Positions 34,436 through 44,124 of a stretch of DNA of 64,000 bases are shown piece by piece. The notes under the pieces were generated by a model. That model saw only the letters and a program-made list of their open reading frames with translations. It did no database searches and had not been told where the DNA came from. The stretch is taken from the NCBI RefSeq assembly GCF_016859125.1, contig NZ_CP069338.1, forward strand, positions 3,188,501-3,252,500, read 5' to 3'. Position numbers and translations under genes: made by a program. Numbering within the stretch: position 1 is the first letter of the stretch; every line of letters begins with the position of its first letter. Source of the stretch: Archangium violaceum (GTDB taxonomy: Bacteria > Myxococcota > Myxococcia > Myxococcales > Myxococcaceae).

Positions 34436-36067
34436 CTAGCGGAAGGCCCGGAAGTACTCGCGCTCCTCCGGTGGGGACTCCTGCTGGGGAAGCAGGTGTG
34501 TCACCGAGGCGCGTGACGGCCCACGGTGATCGCCGGGGCCTCGGGAGTGCCGGCCCGGGCTCCCCCCGCTCCGGCCCATGTGGAACACCGACATCGTCTG
34601 CTGCAGCGCCTCCGCCTGCGCCGCGAGCTCCTCGGCCGTGGAGGCCAGCTCCTCGGCCGCCGAGGAGTTGTTCTGCGTCACCTGCTCCACCTGGGACATG
34701 GCCTTGGAGATCTGCGCCACGCTCAGGTTCTGCTCCCGGGAGGCCTCGGCCACTTCCTGCACGAGTCCCGCCGTCTCGTGGATGGACGGCACCAGCGCGC
34801 CGAGCACCTCGCCCGTGCGCTCCGCCTGCGCGACGCTCGTGGACGTCATGCCGAGGATCTCCTGGGCCGCCGTCCGGCTGCGCTCGGCCAGCTTGCGCAC
34901 CTCCGCGGCCACCACCGCGAAGCCCCGGCCGTGCTCACCCGCTCGCGCCGCCTCGATGGCCGCGTTGAGCGCCAGCAGGTTCGTCTGGTAGGCGATCTCC
35001 TCGATGATGGTGACGCGGCCGGCGATGCCCCTCATCGCCTCCACGGTGGCGGCCATCGCGCGGCCACTCGCCTCCGCGTCCGTGGCCCCGGAGGTGGCCA
35101 TGCGCGCCACCTGGCCGCTGTTCTCCGCGTTCCTCGCGATGGACACCGTCATCTGCTGGATGCTGGCGCTCGTCTCCTCGATGCTGGCGGCCTGCTCGCT
35201 GGTGCCCTGCGAGAGGCTCTGCGCCGTGGAGGACACCTGCTCGCTGGCCGCGGCCAGTGAGCGCGCCCCGTCGAGCACCTCGCCGATGGTGCCGGACAAC
35301 CGCTCGGACATCTCGTTCATCGAGCCGAGCAGCCGCCCGGTCTCGTCCCGCTGCGAGCGCGTGGCCCGGACCGTCAGATCCCCCTCGGCGATCCGCTGCG
35401 CGAGCTCCACCGCCTCGGCCAGCGGGCGGGTGATGCTGCGCATGATGAAGAAGGCCAGCAGCAGCCCCGACAGCAGCCCGGCCCCGATGCTGATCAAGGT
35501 GGCGGTGCGCGTCCCCTCATACCGGGTGACGGACCTCTCGAACTCGAGCTGCGCCACCTGGAGCTGCACCTTTCCCAGCTCGTCGAGGAGCGTGGTGACC
35601 GGATCGATGTCCGGGTAGAGCTCGCGCGAGATGAAGGCCTCCAGCCGCTGCGCATCCTCCTGGGCGAGGATCTCCCGCAGCCGCTCCACCGCCACGTTGG
35701 CCTCCTTCATCGCCGGGGTGATGCGCTCGACCAACCGATGCTCCTCGTCCACCAGCACCGTGGCGAGATACGACTCCCACATCCTCCTGACGATGTCCCG
35801 CGCCTCGTCCACCCGCAGCCGTCCCTGGGTCCAGGTGAGGACGCCCGCGTGGACCTTGTGCGCGGTATCCACGACGTTGATCGCGTACATGTCCGAGATG
35901 GCCTTGATCTGCCACAAGGGAACGACCCGGTCCTTGTAGACCGTCTCCAGACCCGCGGCCGTGGTGCCCATGCCTCGCACGCCCAGCAGACCCACCCCCA
36001 CCAGCAGGGTGGACAGCAGCACCACCAGTGCGGACAGACGTGTTCCGATCCGCCAGTCGTTCAGCAT
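34436..36067 (-). CDS. methyl-accepting chemotaxis protein, four-helix-bundle sensor
   Basis: 543 aa starting [14 protein letters not shown]. Membrane helix at about 9-30, then a 4HB_MCP-type periplasmic bundle ([39 protein letters not shown]), a second helix at about 180-205, HAMP ([20 protein letters not shown]) and a full signalling coil with [20 protein letters not shown] at the tip. The C-terminus has a short Gly/Arg-rich tail and no CheR-docking pentapeptide. Orphan receptor: no che operon nearby. Confidence 0.92.
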   Translation of the reverse strand: MLNDWRIGTRLSALVVLLSTLLVGVGLLGVRGMGTTAAGLETVYKDRVVPLWQIKAISDMYAINVVDTAHKVHAGVLTWTQGRLRVDEARDIVRRMWESYLATVLVDEEHRLVERITPAMKEANVAVERLREILAQEDAQRLEAFISRELYPDIDPVTTLLDELGKVQLQVAQLEFERSVTRYEGTRTATLISIGAGLLSGLLLAFFIMRSITRPLAEAVELAQRIAEGDLTVRATRSQRDETGRLLGSMNEMSERLSGTIGEVLDGARSLAAASEQVSSTAQSLSQGTSEQAASIEETSASIQQMTVSIARNAENSGQVARMATSGATDAEASGRAMAATVEAMRGIAGRVTIIEEIAYQTNLLALNAAIEAARAGEHGRGFAVVAAEVRKLAERSRTAAQEILGMTSTSVAQAERTGEVLGALVPSIHETAGLVQEVAEASREQNLSVAQISKAMSQVEQVTQNNSSAAEELASTAEELAAQAEALQQTMSVFHMGRSGGSPGRHSRGPGDHRGPSRASVTHLLPQQESPPEEREYFRAFR

Positions 36068-36312
36068 GTGTGCAGCCCCCCGGGGCACGCCGGTCCCTCA
36101 GCAGCGAGGCCACGGGTAGAGATTGTGACCCTCCGTCAAGCTTCGATGAGCCCGGCCACTCCCCGTTGATACGAATTGGTCTACATTCCAACACACTGTT
36201 TTCCAAGAAGTCAAAAACACCTCGCCCCTCCAGGGCCCGTGAGGCGCGGCAAGGTGATTTGACCCGAAATGGGCGCGCGCTCCCTCTCCAGGTGTCATCA
36301 GGAGGGAGCTAC

Positions 36313-37749
36313 TTGCTCAACGCATCCGCACTCAGACACCTGGCGCTCGGGGCCGTGTTTCTCACCACCCTGGCGGCCTGCTCCGGAGCATCCGACACCC
36401 CGTCGGGCCTCGAGGAGCCGACGGCCACCTCGGAAGGACGCGCGAGTGCCACCCGGGTCGTTGGCTACTTCCCCACCTGGCGGGGCGACGTCAATGCCAT
36501 CCAGTACGACAAGCTCACCCACATCAACTACGCCTTCGTCCTGCCCACGGCGCAGGGAGGGCTGACGGGGTTGAGCAGTGGGGACGCCCGCCTGCGCTCG
36601 CTCGTCGACACGGCGCACGCACGGGGCGTCAAGGTGCTCATCGCCGTGGGTGGCTGGATGGACGGCAACGACTCGCCCTTCGAGCAGCTGGCCGCCAACG
36701 CGAGCACCCGCGCCACCTTCATCAACAACGTGGTGGCCTTCGTGGAGCAGGCCGGCCTGGACGGCGTGGACATCGACTGGGAGTGGCCGGATCCGGGGAC
36801 GTCGGCCCAGAACTTCGGGACGTTGATGCGGGAGCTGGGCACGGCGCTCCATTCCCGCGGCAAGCTGCTCACCGCCGCCGTCGTGGCCATGAACACGGAG
36901 GGCATTCCCAGCTCGGCCTTCGCCGACGTGGATTTCCTCAACATCATGGCCTACGACTGGGGCTACCCCCACTCGACGTATGATCTCGCCGCCCAGTCGC
37001 TGAACTATTGGATCGGCCGCGGGCTGCCCAAGGACAAGGCGGTGCTGGGTGTTCCCTTCTACGGCCGCTCCCCGTCGGCGGACCTCACCTATGCCCAGCT
37101 CGTCGCGATGGACGCGCAGGCCCCCAACAAGGACCAGGTCGGCGATTTCCATTACAACGGAATTCCCACCATCCAGGCCAAGGCCCGGCTGGCGGCGCAG
37201 CAGGGCGGTGGCGTGATGATCTGGGAGCTCACCCAGGACACCACGGACTCGACCTCGCTGCTGCGGGCCATCTCCCAGGTCCTCGATGGTGGTGGCGGCA
37301 ACCAGGCGCCGTCCGCCAGCCTCACCTCGCCCGCGAACGGAGCGTCCTTCAGCGCCGGGAGCACCCTCACCCTCACCGCGAACGCCTCGGACACGGATGG
37401 CAGCATCGCCCGGGTGGAGTTCTTCGCCGGCACCACGAAGCTGGGCGAGGACACCTCCGCGCCCTACAGCCTCACCTGGAGCAACGTGGCGGCCGGGAGC
37501 TACACACTGACGGTCCGGGCCACGGACAACGGCGGCGCGAGCACCACCTCCCCGGCCATCTCCATCTCCGTCACGGGCACCGGTGGCGACTCCTGCGCCG
37601 GAGTCCCCGCGTGGAGCCCCACCCAGGTCTATGTGAGGGACGACAAGGCCACCTACGGCGGCAAGCTGTGGCGCGCGAAGTGGTGGACCCAGAACGAGGT
37701 TCCGGGCGCCGCCGAGTGGGGCCCCTGGGAGTCGATCGGCGGTTGCTGA
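36313..37749 (+). CDS. GH18 chitinase lipoprotein with Ig-like and chitin-binding domains
   Basis: 478 aa from a TTG with a strong AGGAGGG six bases upstream. The signal peptide ends in lipobox LAAC, so the enzyme is probably cell-bound. The GH18 barrel runs from RVVGYFPTWRG (residue about 50) to VMIWELTQD; the catalytic DxxDxDxE is GVDIDWEWP, intact. A bacterial Ig-like domain follows (SASLTSPANGASFSAGST, RVEFFAGTTKLGEDT). The end is a CBM5/12 chitin-binding module (AWSPTQVYVRDDKATYGGKL). It should hydrolyse chitin; in a predator, fungal walls are a likely target. Confidence 0.93.
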   Translation: MLNASALRHLALGAVFLTTLAACSGASDTPSGLEEPTATSEGRASATRVVGYFPTWRGDVNAIQYDKLTHINYAFVLPTAQGGLTGLSSGDARLRSLVDTAHARGVKVLIAVGGWMDGNDSPFEQLAANASTRATFINNVVAFVEQAGLDGVDIDWEWPDPGTSAQNFGTLMRELGTALHSRGKLLTAAVVAMNTEGIPSSAFADVDFLNIMAYDWGYPHSTYDLAAQSLNYWIGRGLPKDKAVLGVPFYGRSPSADLTYAQLVAMDAQAPNKDQVGDFHYNGIPTIQAKARLAAQQGGGVMIWELTQDTTDSTSLLRAISQVLDGGGGNQAPSASLTSPANGASFSAGSTLTLTANASDTDGSIARVEFFAGTTKLGEDTSAPYSLTWSNVAAGSYTLTVRATDNGGASTTSPAISISVTGTGGDSCAGVPAWSPTQVYVRDDKATYGGKLWRAKWWTQNEVPGAAEWGPWESIGGC

Positions 37750-37790
37750 GGCGGTCACACGGGGTGTAATCCCTGGCACGCGGGGCGAAG

Positions 37791-37814
37791 GGGCACCGCG
37801 ATGACGCGGTGCCC
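37791..37814 (+). terminator. hairpin terminator after the chitinase gene
   Basis: A perfect 10-bp stem, GGGCACCGCG paired with CGCGGTGCCC around an ATGA loop, 41 bp past the chitinase stop. There is no U-run, as is common in high-GC genomes. Termination is inferred from stem strength and position. Confidence 0.6.
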
Positions 37815-37983
37815 GGGAGAAGGCTCGCAAGGCAGTGTGGATTCACATGTCTGGGTTTTCCTGCCACGGACCTACGTCAGCGGCCGGGTCTGAATGCGCT
37901 TCTGATCACTGGACAGGCTCGACACGCTGTAACCTGTTCGAGCCTCTCCATTTGTCGGGAGGCATTCCCCCCAAGGTGATCGC

Positions 37984-39093
37984 ATGAACAGGACGTCCCG
38001 GTTGTCGCTGTTGCTGGCGGGTCTGCTCCCCATGGCCAGCGGTTGTGGAGAGAGCACGGGCCCGGTGGCCCCCGCCTCGCATTCCCACGCGAAGGCACTC
38101 GGCACGGCCTCGTCCCAGTGGACGCTCAATGCCCCCATGAACATCCCGCGTGGGAGCGCACACGCCACGGCGCTGCTGGGCTCGGGCCTGGTGCTGGCGG
38201 TGGGCGGCTCGGTCTCGAGGTCGGCCAACGTGCAGGTCGCGGAGGTGTACAACCCCTACCTGGACACCTGGACCTCCATGGGTTCCCTGAACGAGCCACG
38301 CGGGAGCCCCAGCGCCACCCGGCTCGAATCGGGTCTGGTGCTGGTGGCCGGCGGACAGAACAGCGTCGGGCCCGACCTGAAGACCGCGGAGTTGTACGAC
38401 CCCGAAACGGGCACCTTCAGCCCTACCGGCTCGATGGAGGTGGGACGCTCCCTCCACACTTCCACGCTGCTCGATTCAGGCAAGGTGCTGGTCACCGGCG
38501 GGCAGACGAGCTCTGGCTTCACCCAGACCGCGGAGGTGTACGATCCCACCACGGGCACGTGGTCGTCCGCGGGCACCCTGAGCTCGAGCGGATTCTTCCA
38601 GGCCGCGGTGAAGCTCTACTCCGGTGAGGTGCTGTTGACGGGAAGCACCTCCGGGGTGAACGCGGAGATCTACAACCCCGCCACGAATACCTGGAGGCTG
38701 GTGGCCCAACTGCCGCAACCCCGCGCGTTCCACACCGCGACGCTGCTCTATTCCGGCCAGGTGATGGTAGCGGGCGGCAACACCGACGAAGGCGCCTCCA
38801 CGTCGGTGTACCTGTATGACCCGAACAGCGACCAGTGGACGCCGGCGGCGCCCATGAACCGGGCGCGCAGGTATCACACCGCGACGCTGCTCTACTCCGG
38901 CCAGGTGCTGGTGGCGGGCCCGACCGACAGTGAGGGCGCCGAGCTGTACGATCCGGGAACCAATACGTGGACCCTGTTGGGAGATGCCCAGGTGCCCTAC
39001 TCCCCGACCGCGACCCTGCTGCACACCGGAGAGGTGCTGCTCACGGGGGATACGACCACCCGCTTCACACCCGAGAGCCCGGAGTCCCCGTAG
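37984..39093 (+). CDS. kelch-repeat lipoprotein
   Basis: 369 aa. The signal peptide ends in a lipobox-like ASGC near residue 21. Six kelch motifs follow, each about 48 residues with a hydrophobic run, GG or equivalent, then Y-x(6)-W (LVLAVGGSVS, VYNPYLDTWTSMGSL, TATLLYSGQVMVAGG), predicting a six-bladed beta-propeller on the cell surface or in the periplasm. Very common in myxobacteria; function and ligand unknown. Confidence 0.85.
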   Translation: MNRTSRLSLLLAGLLPMASGCGESTGPVAPASHSHAKALGTASSQWTLNAPMNIPRGSAHATALLGSGLVLAVGGSVSRSANVQVAEVYNPYLDTWTSMGSLNEPRGSPSATRLESGLVLVAGGQNSVGPDLKTAELYDPETGTFSPTGSMEVGRSLHTSTLLDSGKVLVTGGQTSSGFTQTAEVYDPTTGTWSSAGTLSSSGFFQAAVKLYSGEVLLTGSTSGVNAEIYNPATNTWRLVAQLPQPRAFHTATLLYSGQVMVAGGNTDEGASTSVYLYDPNSDQWTPAAPMNRARRYHTATLLYSGQVLVAGPTDSEGAELYDPGTNTWTLLGDAQVPYSPTATLLHTGEVLLTGDTTTRFTPESPESP

Positions 39094-39132
39094 GACCGCG
39101 GGATCGGCTGCCGAGGCGCTGGCACCACCCGG

Positions 39133-39154
39133 GGCTGTCGACACGGTGACAGCC
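39133..39154 (+). terminator. hairpin after the kelch gene
   Basis: Stem GGCTGTC / GACAGCC with an 8-nt loop, 40 bp after the kelch stop and before the next gene. Modest stem without a U-run, so a possible terminator only. Confidence 0.4.
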
Positions 39155-39224
39155 GCCACGGCTCGACGGGAGGAAGGGCGGCACGCGTCCCATCCTCCCG
39201 GGAGCCCCACGTTAGGATGCGGGC

Positions 39225-40169
39225 ATGGCCGAGTGCCCCGTCGCCCCTGCCTCATCGTCCGCGAATGCCGCGTTGGATCCTTCCGATCCGCTCCTCGCCC
39301 TCAACGAGGCCTTCCGCGGCGCCTACGCCGAACGCCGGAAGGCCGTCCTCGACGGCATGGGCCCGGTCATCGCCCAGATCGATGATCTGCTCATCCTCCG
39401 GCGCGGCGGCCAGCGCTTCGAGGGCCCCGCGCGCACCCGGCGCTACCACGAGCTCAAGGCGATCGACCACCTTCCCCTCGCGCTCCACGTGCTCCTGGCG
39501 GACCGGCATGGCGCGCTCGACGAGCCCATGCGGGGCCAGCTCACCAGCATCCAGCAGCTCATCACCACGGCGGCGGAGAGCCTCGAGCGCCGGGACTTCA
39601 CCCCGGAACAACTCGCGCGCCAGCGCCGCATCCTCGAGGCCTCGCTCGCGCTCGTCGAGCAGGTGCTCGCCGGCAACGGCTTCGCGCCCGAGGCGCTCGC
39701 CGCCTACACCCGCGCGCAAATCCCAGACATCCTGAGCAACGCGGAGGACGCGGCGCGAGATCAGATCGAAACCATGCACGCCACGATCGAGGCCTGGAAG
39801 CAGCAGATGACGCCCGAGGAGCGGGCCCAGCTGCGCGCGGTGGTGTCGACGGCTCACATGTCCCGTCCCGGGAACGTGGCCATGCAGTACTTCTCCGTCA
39901 CCCTGGGCGAGACGTGGGAGGGGCGCTTCGACCAGGAGGATCTCCAGCCGGGCAAGCGCGTGCTGGCCGCCGAGGCGTCCTTCGACGAAGCCGCGGCCTT
40001 CGAGCTGCTCGCCACCCACGCGCTCGATAGCAGCGTGGGCACCCGCTTCTTCGGCGAGGAGATCCGCTTGGAGCGCGACCTGCTCGCGGATGGGGCCGAG
40101 CGGATCCTCGCCGAGATGTTCCACAAGGAGCCCGAGCCGCCAGCACCGCCGCCCGTCAAGGCGACGTAG
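39225..40169 (+). CDS. hypothetical helical protein
   Basis: 314 aa, no signal peptide or membrane segment. Rich in Ala, Glu and Arg, with long predicted helices (RDQIETMHATIEAWKQQM, ERRDFTPEQLARQRRILEAS). A motif VVSTAHMSRPGNVAMQYFSV is followed by LGETWEGRF. I do not recognise the family. The ATG at 39225 lies after a GGATGCGGGC stretch. Convergent with the PhoD gene, with only 8 bp between the stops. Confidence 0.6.
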   Translation: MAECPVAPASSSANAALDPSDPLLALNEAFRGAYAERRKAVLDGMGPVIAQIDDLLILRRGGQRFEGPARTRRYHELKAIDHLPLALHVLLADRHGALDEPMRGQLTSIQQLITTAAESLERRDFTPEQLARQRRILEASLALVEQVLAGNGFAPEALAAYTRAQIPDILSNAEDAARDQIETMHATIEAWKQQMTPEERAQLRAVVSTAHMSRPGNVAMQYFSVTLGETWEGRFDQEDLQPGKRVLAAEASFDEAAAFELLATHALDSSVGTRFFGEEIRLERDLLADGAERILAEMFHKEPEPPAPPPVKAT

Positions 40170-40177
40170 GCCCCCAC

Positions 40178-41626
40178 CTACAGCGTGAAGCGGTTCTCCG
40201 CGGTCTTCTCACCCTTGCGATCGAAGACCTGGACGAGCAGCTCGGGCTCGTTCCAGGTGACGCGCGTGAAGTTGCTCTTCCCCGTGTAGCCACCGCTGCG
40301 CGTCACCACGAAGTCCGCCTGTCCATCGAGGATGCCCTCCGTCTCGAACATGCCGAACGGCGGCACGAAGATGGGCGCGTTGAACGCCGAGGACACGATC
40401 GACAGGATGTGGAAGTCCGGCCGCGACGTGCTCCGCAGCTCGCTCCAGAAGGACACGTGCACGTCCCCCGAGAGGAACACCACGCGCTTCACTCCCTCGT
40501 CGCGCATGAACTCCAGCAGCTTCTGGCGTTGCAGGAGGAAGCCCGCCCACTTGTCCTTGCGCTCCCACTCCATGGAGCCCGACAGCTTCACGTCCGGGAA
40601 GAAGGGCACCGGCGAGCCCACGAACTTCAATCCCTCACGGTCCTCCAGCAGCCATTGTTTGAAGGCCTCGAGCTGCGCCGCGCCAATGATTTCCGGCGGC
40701 GCCGACAGGTAGGAGCGCTCGGTGCGCGTGTCCATCATGAAGAAGCGCGCCGGGCCGGTCCGGAAGTGATACCAATAGCCCTGCAAGGCATTGGTCCGCT
40801 CCGGTTGTCCCTCGCGCACCAACGCGGGCCCGTGCACCACCTGGTAGGAGCGGTAGGCCATCATCGCCCCGAAGTAGCGTGTCTTGTTGAGGACCCGCTC
40901 GTCCTGCGAGAGCTTCGGATCGTACATGCGATCCGCGCTCCAGTTGTCGCAGATCTCATGATCGTCGAGGATCATGTACGTCGGCACGCGGGACATGAGC
41001 GAGCGCAGCCCGGGCCGACGGAAGCTGATGCGGTAGTTGGCGCAGTAGTCGCGCCAGATCCGATCCGTGCGGCCGACGTCGCCGTAGACCTGATCGCCCA
41101 GCATCAGCAGCGCGTCCGTGCGCACGCCCTTGTCGAGCTGCGACTGGATGGTGCGGAAGATACGGTCTCCCCGGTCATCCTGTGCGTCCACGCCTTCCGA
41201 GTCCGTCATCGTCCCGGGATGACGGCACGAGCCGAACACGAACGACAGCGGCCCGGGGCCCGGACGCCGCGCGGTGCGGAAGGAGCCGGTGCTCGCCTGG
41301 GACAGATCGACGCCCTGGGGCGGGAGGAGCTGGAAGGGCTCGGCATCCGCGTGGAAGAAGCCCATGCGGTAGTCATAGGCCCGTCCCGGCTCCAGCCCGC
41401 TGAAGTCCACGCTCCCCGTGAAGTCGTCCTCGGGTAGCAGCTTGAAGTAGCGCGCCTGCAGCACCGTCCTGGAGCCGGCCTCGAGGATCTGCGCGATGCC
41501 GTGACACCGTCGCGGATAGCCCACCGTCCGCTGCGCGTCTCCTCGTCCCCACAGGCGCACCGTCGTGTCCGTGGTGTGTCCCACGATGGGCCCCACCGTC
41601 ACCGCGTTCGCCATGCTCACTGGCAT
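40178..41626 (-). CDS. PhoD-type metallophosphatase
   Basis: 482 aa from ATG 41626 (MPVSMANAVTVGPIVGHTTD). Family motifs in order: VRLWGRGD and DYRMGF in the PhoD N-terminal Ig-like domain, FVFGSCRHPG, LMLGDQVYGDVGRTD, ILDDHEICDNW and LSGDVHVSFW. These supply the Asp, His and Asn residues that bind Fe/Ca in PhoD phosphodiesterases. No Tat signal is visible, although secreted PhoD enzymes usually have one, so this copy may stay in the cytoplasm or the true start may lie upstream. Confidence 0.88.
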   Translation of the reverse strand: MPVSMANAVTVGPIVGHTTDTTVRLWGRGDAQRTVGYPRRCHGIAQILEAGSRTVLQARYFKLLPEDDFTGSVDFSGLEPGRAYDYRMGFFHADAEPFQLLPPQGVDLSQASTGSFRTARRPGPGPLSFVFGSCRHPGTMTDSEGVDAQDDRGDRIFRTIQSQLDKGVRTDALLMLGDQVYGDVGRTDRIWRDYCANYRISFRRPGLRSLMSRVPTYMILDDHEICDNWSADRMYDPKLSQDERVLNKTRYFGAMMAYRSYQVVHGPALVREGQPERTNALQGYWYHFRTGPARFFMMDTRTERSYLSAPPEIIGAAQLEAFKQWLLEDREGLKFVGSPVPFFPDVKLSGSMEWERKDKWAGFLLQRQKLLEFMRDEGVKRVVFLSGDVHVSFWSELRSTSRPDFHILSIVSSAFNAPIFVPPFGMFETEGILDGQADFVVTRSGGYTGKSNFTRVTWNEPELLVQVFDRKGEKTAENRFTL

Positions 41627-41797
41627 CGTGTGTCCCTTTCCCAGTCCCGTGTCACCCGGTTCCCGCACGTCCACGGCAGTCCGGGTGGGCATGATCGTCC
41701 ATCATGCCGCACGCGTCTGTCATCCGTCCGTCGAACCGCCGACGCTCGCTCGCGAGAGGCATTGAACGGGTCGTCGCACCGCGTTAGCTCCCCGCCC

Positions 41798-42751
41798 ATG
41801 CGCGCCATCGTCACTCCCCGATTCGGTGGACCTGAGTCGTTCGAGGTCCGCGACGTCCCCACTCCCACCGCCGGCCCCGGCCAGGTGCTCGTCCGGGTCA
41901 TCGCCTCCGGCACCAATCCCGTGGATGCCAAGCTGCGTCAGGATGGCACCTGGGCCGGGCTCCAGCCCCCCGTGGTGCTCGGCTATGACGCCTCCGGTGT
42001 CATCGAGCAGGTGGGCCCCGGCGTCACCGATTTCAAGCCCGGCGACGAGGTCTTCTACACGCCGGAGATCTTCCACAATCCGCTGGGCACCTACGCCGAG
42101 CTCAATGTCGTGGGTACCGGCATCATCGCCCGCAAGCCCCAGGGCCTCTCGCACGAGGAGGCCGCCGCCATCCCGCTGGCCTGTGGCACCGCGTGGGACG
42201 CGCTCGTGCGGCGGCTGCAGGTGCGCGTCGGGGAGACGGTGCTCATCCATGGGGGCTCGGGCGGAGTGGGCTCGTTCGCCGTGCAGATCGCGAAGGCCAT
42301 GGGCGCCCGGGTGATCGCCACCGCTGGCGCAGGCAACCAGGAGACGCTGCGTCAGCTCGGCGCCGACCTGGCCATCGACTACCAGCGCGAGGACGTGGCC
42401 CGGATCGCCCTGCGCGAGACGGGTGGCCAGGGCGTGGATGCCGTCTTCGACACGGTGGGCAAGAACGTCATCCCCAGCATCCCCGCGACCCGTCCCTTCG
42501 GACGCATCGCCACCATCCTCGGGTTCAGCGGCGATGTCTCCGCCTTCTACCCGCGCAACATCACGCTGCACGGCGTCTTCCTCACGCGCGAGCGGCGCCG
42601 GCTGGAGGAGATGACTCCCCTCATCGAGCGCAAGCAGGTCCGTCCCCTCGTCGAGCGAGTGATCCCGCTCGAGCAGGTCGCCGAGGCCCACCGCCGGCTC
42701 GACTCGGGGCACGGGCGCGGGAAGCTGGTGCTGTCCGTGGCCCGGAAGTGA
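41798..42751 (+). CDS. zinc-independent MDR / NADPH:quinone reductase-like
   Basis: 317 aa. Starts MRAIVTPRFGGPESFEV with GroES-like pattern GQVLVRVIASGTNPVDAKLR, GYDASGVIEQVGPGV and GDEVFY. The nucleotide-binding loop is IHGGSGGVGSFAVQIAKAMG. The Cys/His zinc ligands of alcohol dehydrogenases are absent, which points to a quinone oxidoreductase or a related enoyl reductase. Oxidises NADPH while reducing a quinone-like substrate; true substrate unknown. Divergent from the PhoD gene. Confidence 0.87.
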   Translation: MRAIVTPRFGGPESFEVRDVPTPTAGPGQVLVRVIASGTNPVDAKLRQDGTWAGLQPPVVLGYDASGVIEQVGPGVTDFKPGDEVFYTPEIFHNPLGTYAELNVVGTGIIARKPQGLSHEEAAAIPLACGTAWDALVRRLQVRVGETVLIHGGSGGVGSFAVQIAKAMGARVIATAGAGNQETLRQLGADLAIDYQREDVARIALRETGGQGVDAVFDTVGKNVIPSIPATRPFGRIATILGFSGDVSAFYPRNITLHGVFLTRERRRLEEMTPLIERKQVRPLVERVIPLEQVAEAHRRLDSGHGRGKLVLSVARK

Positions 42752-42754
42752 GGC

Positions 42755-42874
42755 GTCATCCCCAAGTTCTCCACAAGCATCATCAAGGAGGCCGTCGCCA
42801 ACGGGCGGCTCACCGCGCGCACCGAGACCCCGGAGGCCTACTGGGCGAAACGCTCCGCCCTGCCGTGGAACTGA
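42755..42874 (+). pseudogene. C-terminal fragment of an unidentified gene
   Basis: A 40-codon stretch right after the MDR stop reads VIPKFSTSIIKEAVANGRLT and ends YWAKRSALPWN before TGA. It has protein-like composition and codon use but no start codon of its own. It looks like the tail of a lost gene. Family not recognised. Confidence 0.35.
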
Positions 42875-42971
42875 AGGAAGAAGGAAGTGGATTTCCGTCT
42901 ATTTTTGAACCTACAACTGTAGTGATTATGAGACCGCCGCTTCAACCGTGGCTTTGGTGGGGTCGCGTCGC

Positions 42972-43541
42972 TCATGCTGGGGGATTCAGAAGGCGAATCC
43001 GAGAGCGTGAGCCTTGGCCGCGTGAAGTTCCCGAAGGCGTGGCCCCGTCGCCCAACGGGGGCGGTGTGAGCCCCAGCCGTGCTGCTCTCGTCCGAACGTT
43101 GGCAATGGTCTCCAGACCTTCTTCCCGCAGGAAATGTCCTCGGCGGATGCGACGCAACCGGCGTTCCGCTTTCTCCATCATGACCCAGGCCAGCGGCTCC
43201 TTGTCTCGAAAGCGAAGCACCGCCCATACAGTGAGGCAGGCGGCGTGCAACTGCGCGTCTGCATCCATGTAGCCGAGTCGCTGCATCCGACGTAACGCCC
43301 GAGAGAATTCCTCCCAGCTACGTGCCCTGTAGTCCGCCTCATTCAAGATGTCCTGCGCGATCAGCCGTTTGATGTGCCGTCGCTCCCAATCGGTGCGTGC
43401 TCCATCCAGCAACTTCTTCTGAAGGATCAGGTATTCGCGCTCCGCTGTCTCGAAGGGAGCCGCCCTGTTCTTGCTCAAGGACATGAGGATCTGATGGCGC
43501 TCCTTGATGACGTTCTGCCAGAAGAGCTCGCGAGTCTTCAT
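42972..43541 (-). CDS. hypothetical protein, partner of small lipoprotein
   Basis: 189 aa, cytoplasmic, mainly helical and basic (MKTRELFWQNVIKERHQILM, WERRHIKRLIAQDILNEADY, AERRLRRIRRGHFLREE). Starts 3 bp after the lipoprotein stop, so the two are co-translated. GC is lower than in neighbouring genes. No family recognised. The arrangement of a secreted lipoprotein first and a cytoplasmic partner second recalls toxin-immunity pairs such as SitA/SitI; that is inference only. Confidence 0.55.
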   Translation of the reverse strand: MKTRELFWQNVIKERHQILMSLSKNRAAPFETAEREYLILQKKLLDGARTDWERRHIKRLIAQDILNEADYRARSWEEFSRALRRMQRLGYMDADAQLHAACLTVWAVLRFRDKEPLAWVMMEKAERRLRRIRRGHFLREEGLETIANVRTRAARLGLTPPPLGDGATPSGTSRGQGSRSRIRLLNPPA

Positions 43542-43544
43542 GGT

Positions 43545-44018
43545 TCACCCTCCCGCGCACCGTTTACCGTTGGCGCTCCATGGCCACCACCCATCCCTCA
43601 AGCATTTCTCCTTGCAGGCCATGCAGTGGCTCTGGCCGTACTGAATGTTCGGCTTGAGACCGGCTCTCTTGACACACCGCTCGTAATGCTGCTGGCACCG
43701 CTCCTTTCGGAATTCACTCTCTACCTCCTCTTCCTCCTCGGACACGCGGATGAGTGGCGGTGGCCTGAGCGGAGGCTCCGACTCCGTCGAAGGGGGCTTC
43801 GTGTTCGGAGATGGTTGTTGTGCTGGAGGTGTCGCACCACACTTCGCGTACTGGCCGGGGTTCATCTTGAGGCAACAGGTGACGGTGCTGTCCGTCTGGT
43901 TGCACTCGCCGTCCACGATCACCGCGTCCGCACCCGCACATCCCGAAGTCAACGCCATGGCAATGACAATCGCCAGGGAAGGGCCGGACGGACTGGCGTA
44001 AAGCCTCGAGAAGCGCAT
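43545..44018 (-). CDS. small Cys-rich lipoprotein
   Basis: 157 aa from ATG 44018, with AGGGGGGG just upstream. Signal peptide with lipobox TSGC. Then CNQTDSTVTCCLKMNPGQYA, a Pro-rich linker, an acidic run (SEEEEEVESE) and a C-terminal domain with paired Cys (CQQHYERCVKRAG, YGQSHCMACKEKCLRDGWWP, ending GKRCAGG). Proteins of this design occur in several myxobacteria, perhaps DUF6310-like, with no known function. Eight or more Cys suggest disulfides outside the cytoplasm. Confidence 0.6.
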   Translation of the reverse strand: MRFSRLYASPSGPSLAIVIAMALTSGCAGADAVIVDGECNQTDSTVTCCLKMNPGQYAKCGATPPAQQPSPNTKPPSTESEPPLRPPPLIRVSEEEEEVESEFRKERCQQHYERCVKRAGLKPNIQYGQSHCMACKEKCLRDGWWPWSANGKRCAGG

Positions 44019-44124
44019 GCACCCCCCCCTGGTGGTTGCCATGCGATCTTCAGAAAACCCGCCGCAATCTTCAATCCAGGTAGGGTGTTGAGCCCTCGCG
44101 GCGTGGGGTTGTCAACACGTTCGG

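Noticed and set aside
34436-36067. Part of a chemosensory operon
   Set aside because: No cheA, cheW, cheR or cheB gene was found on either side, so the two receptors are treated as orphans.
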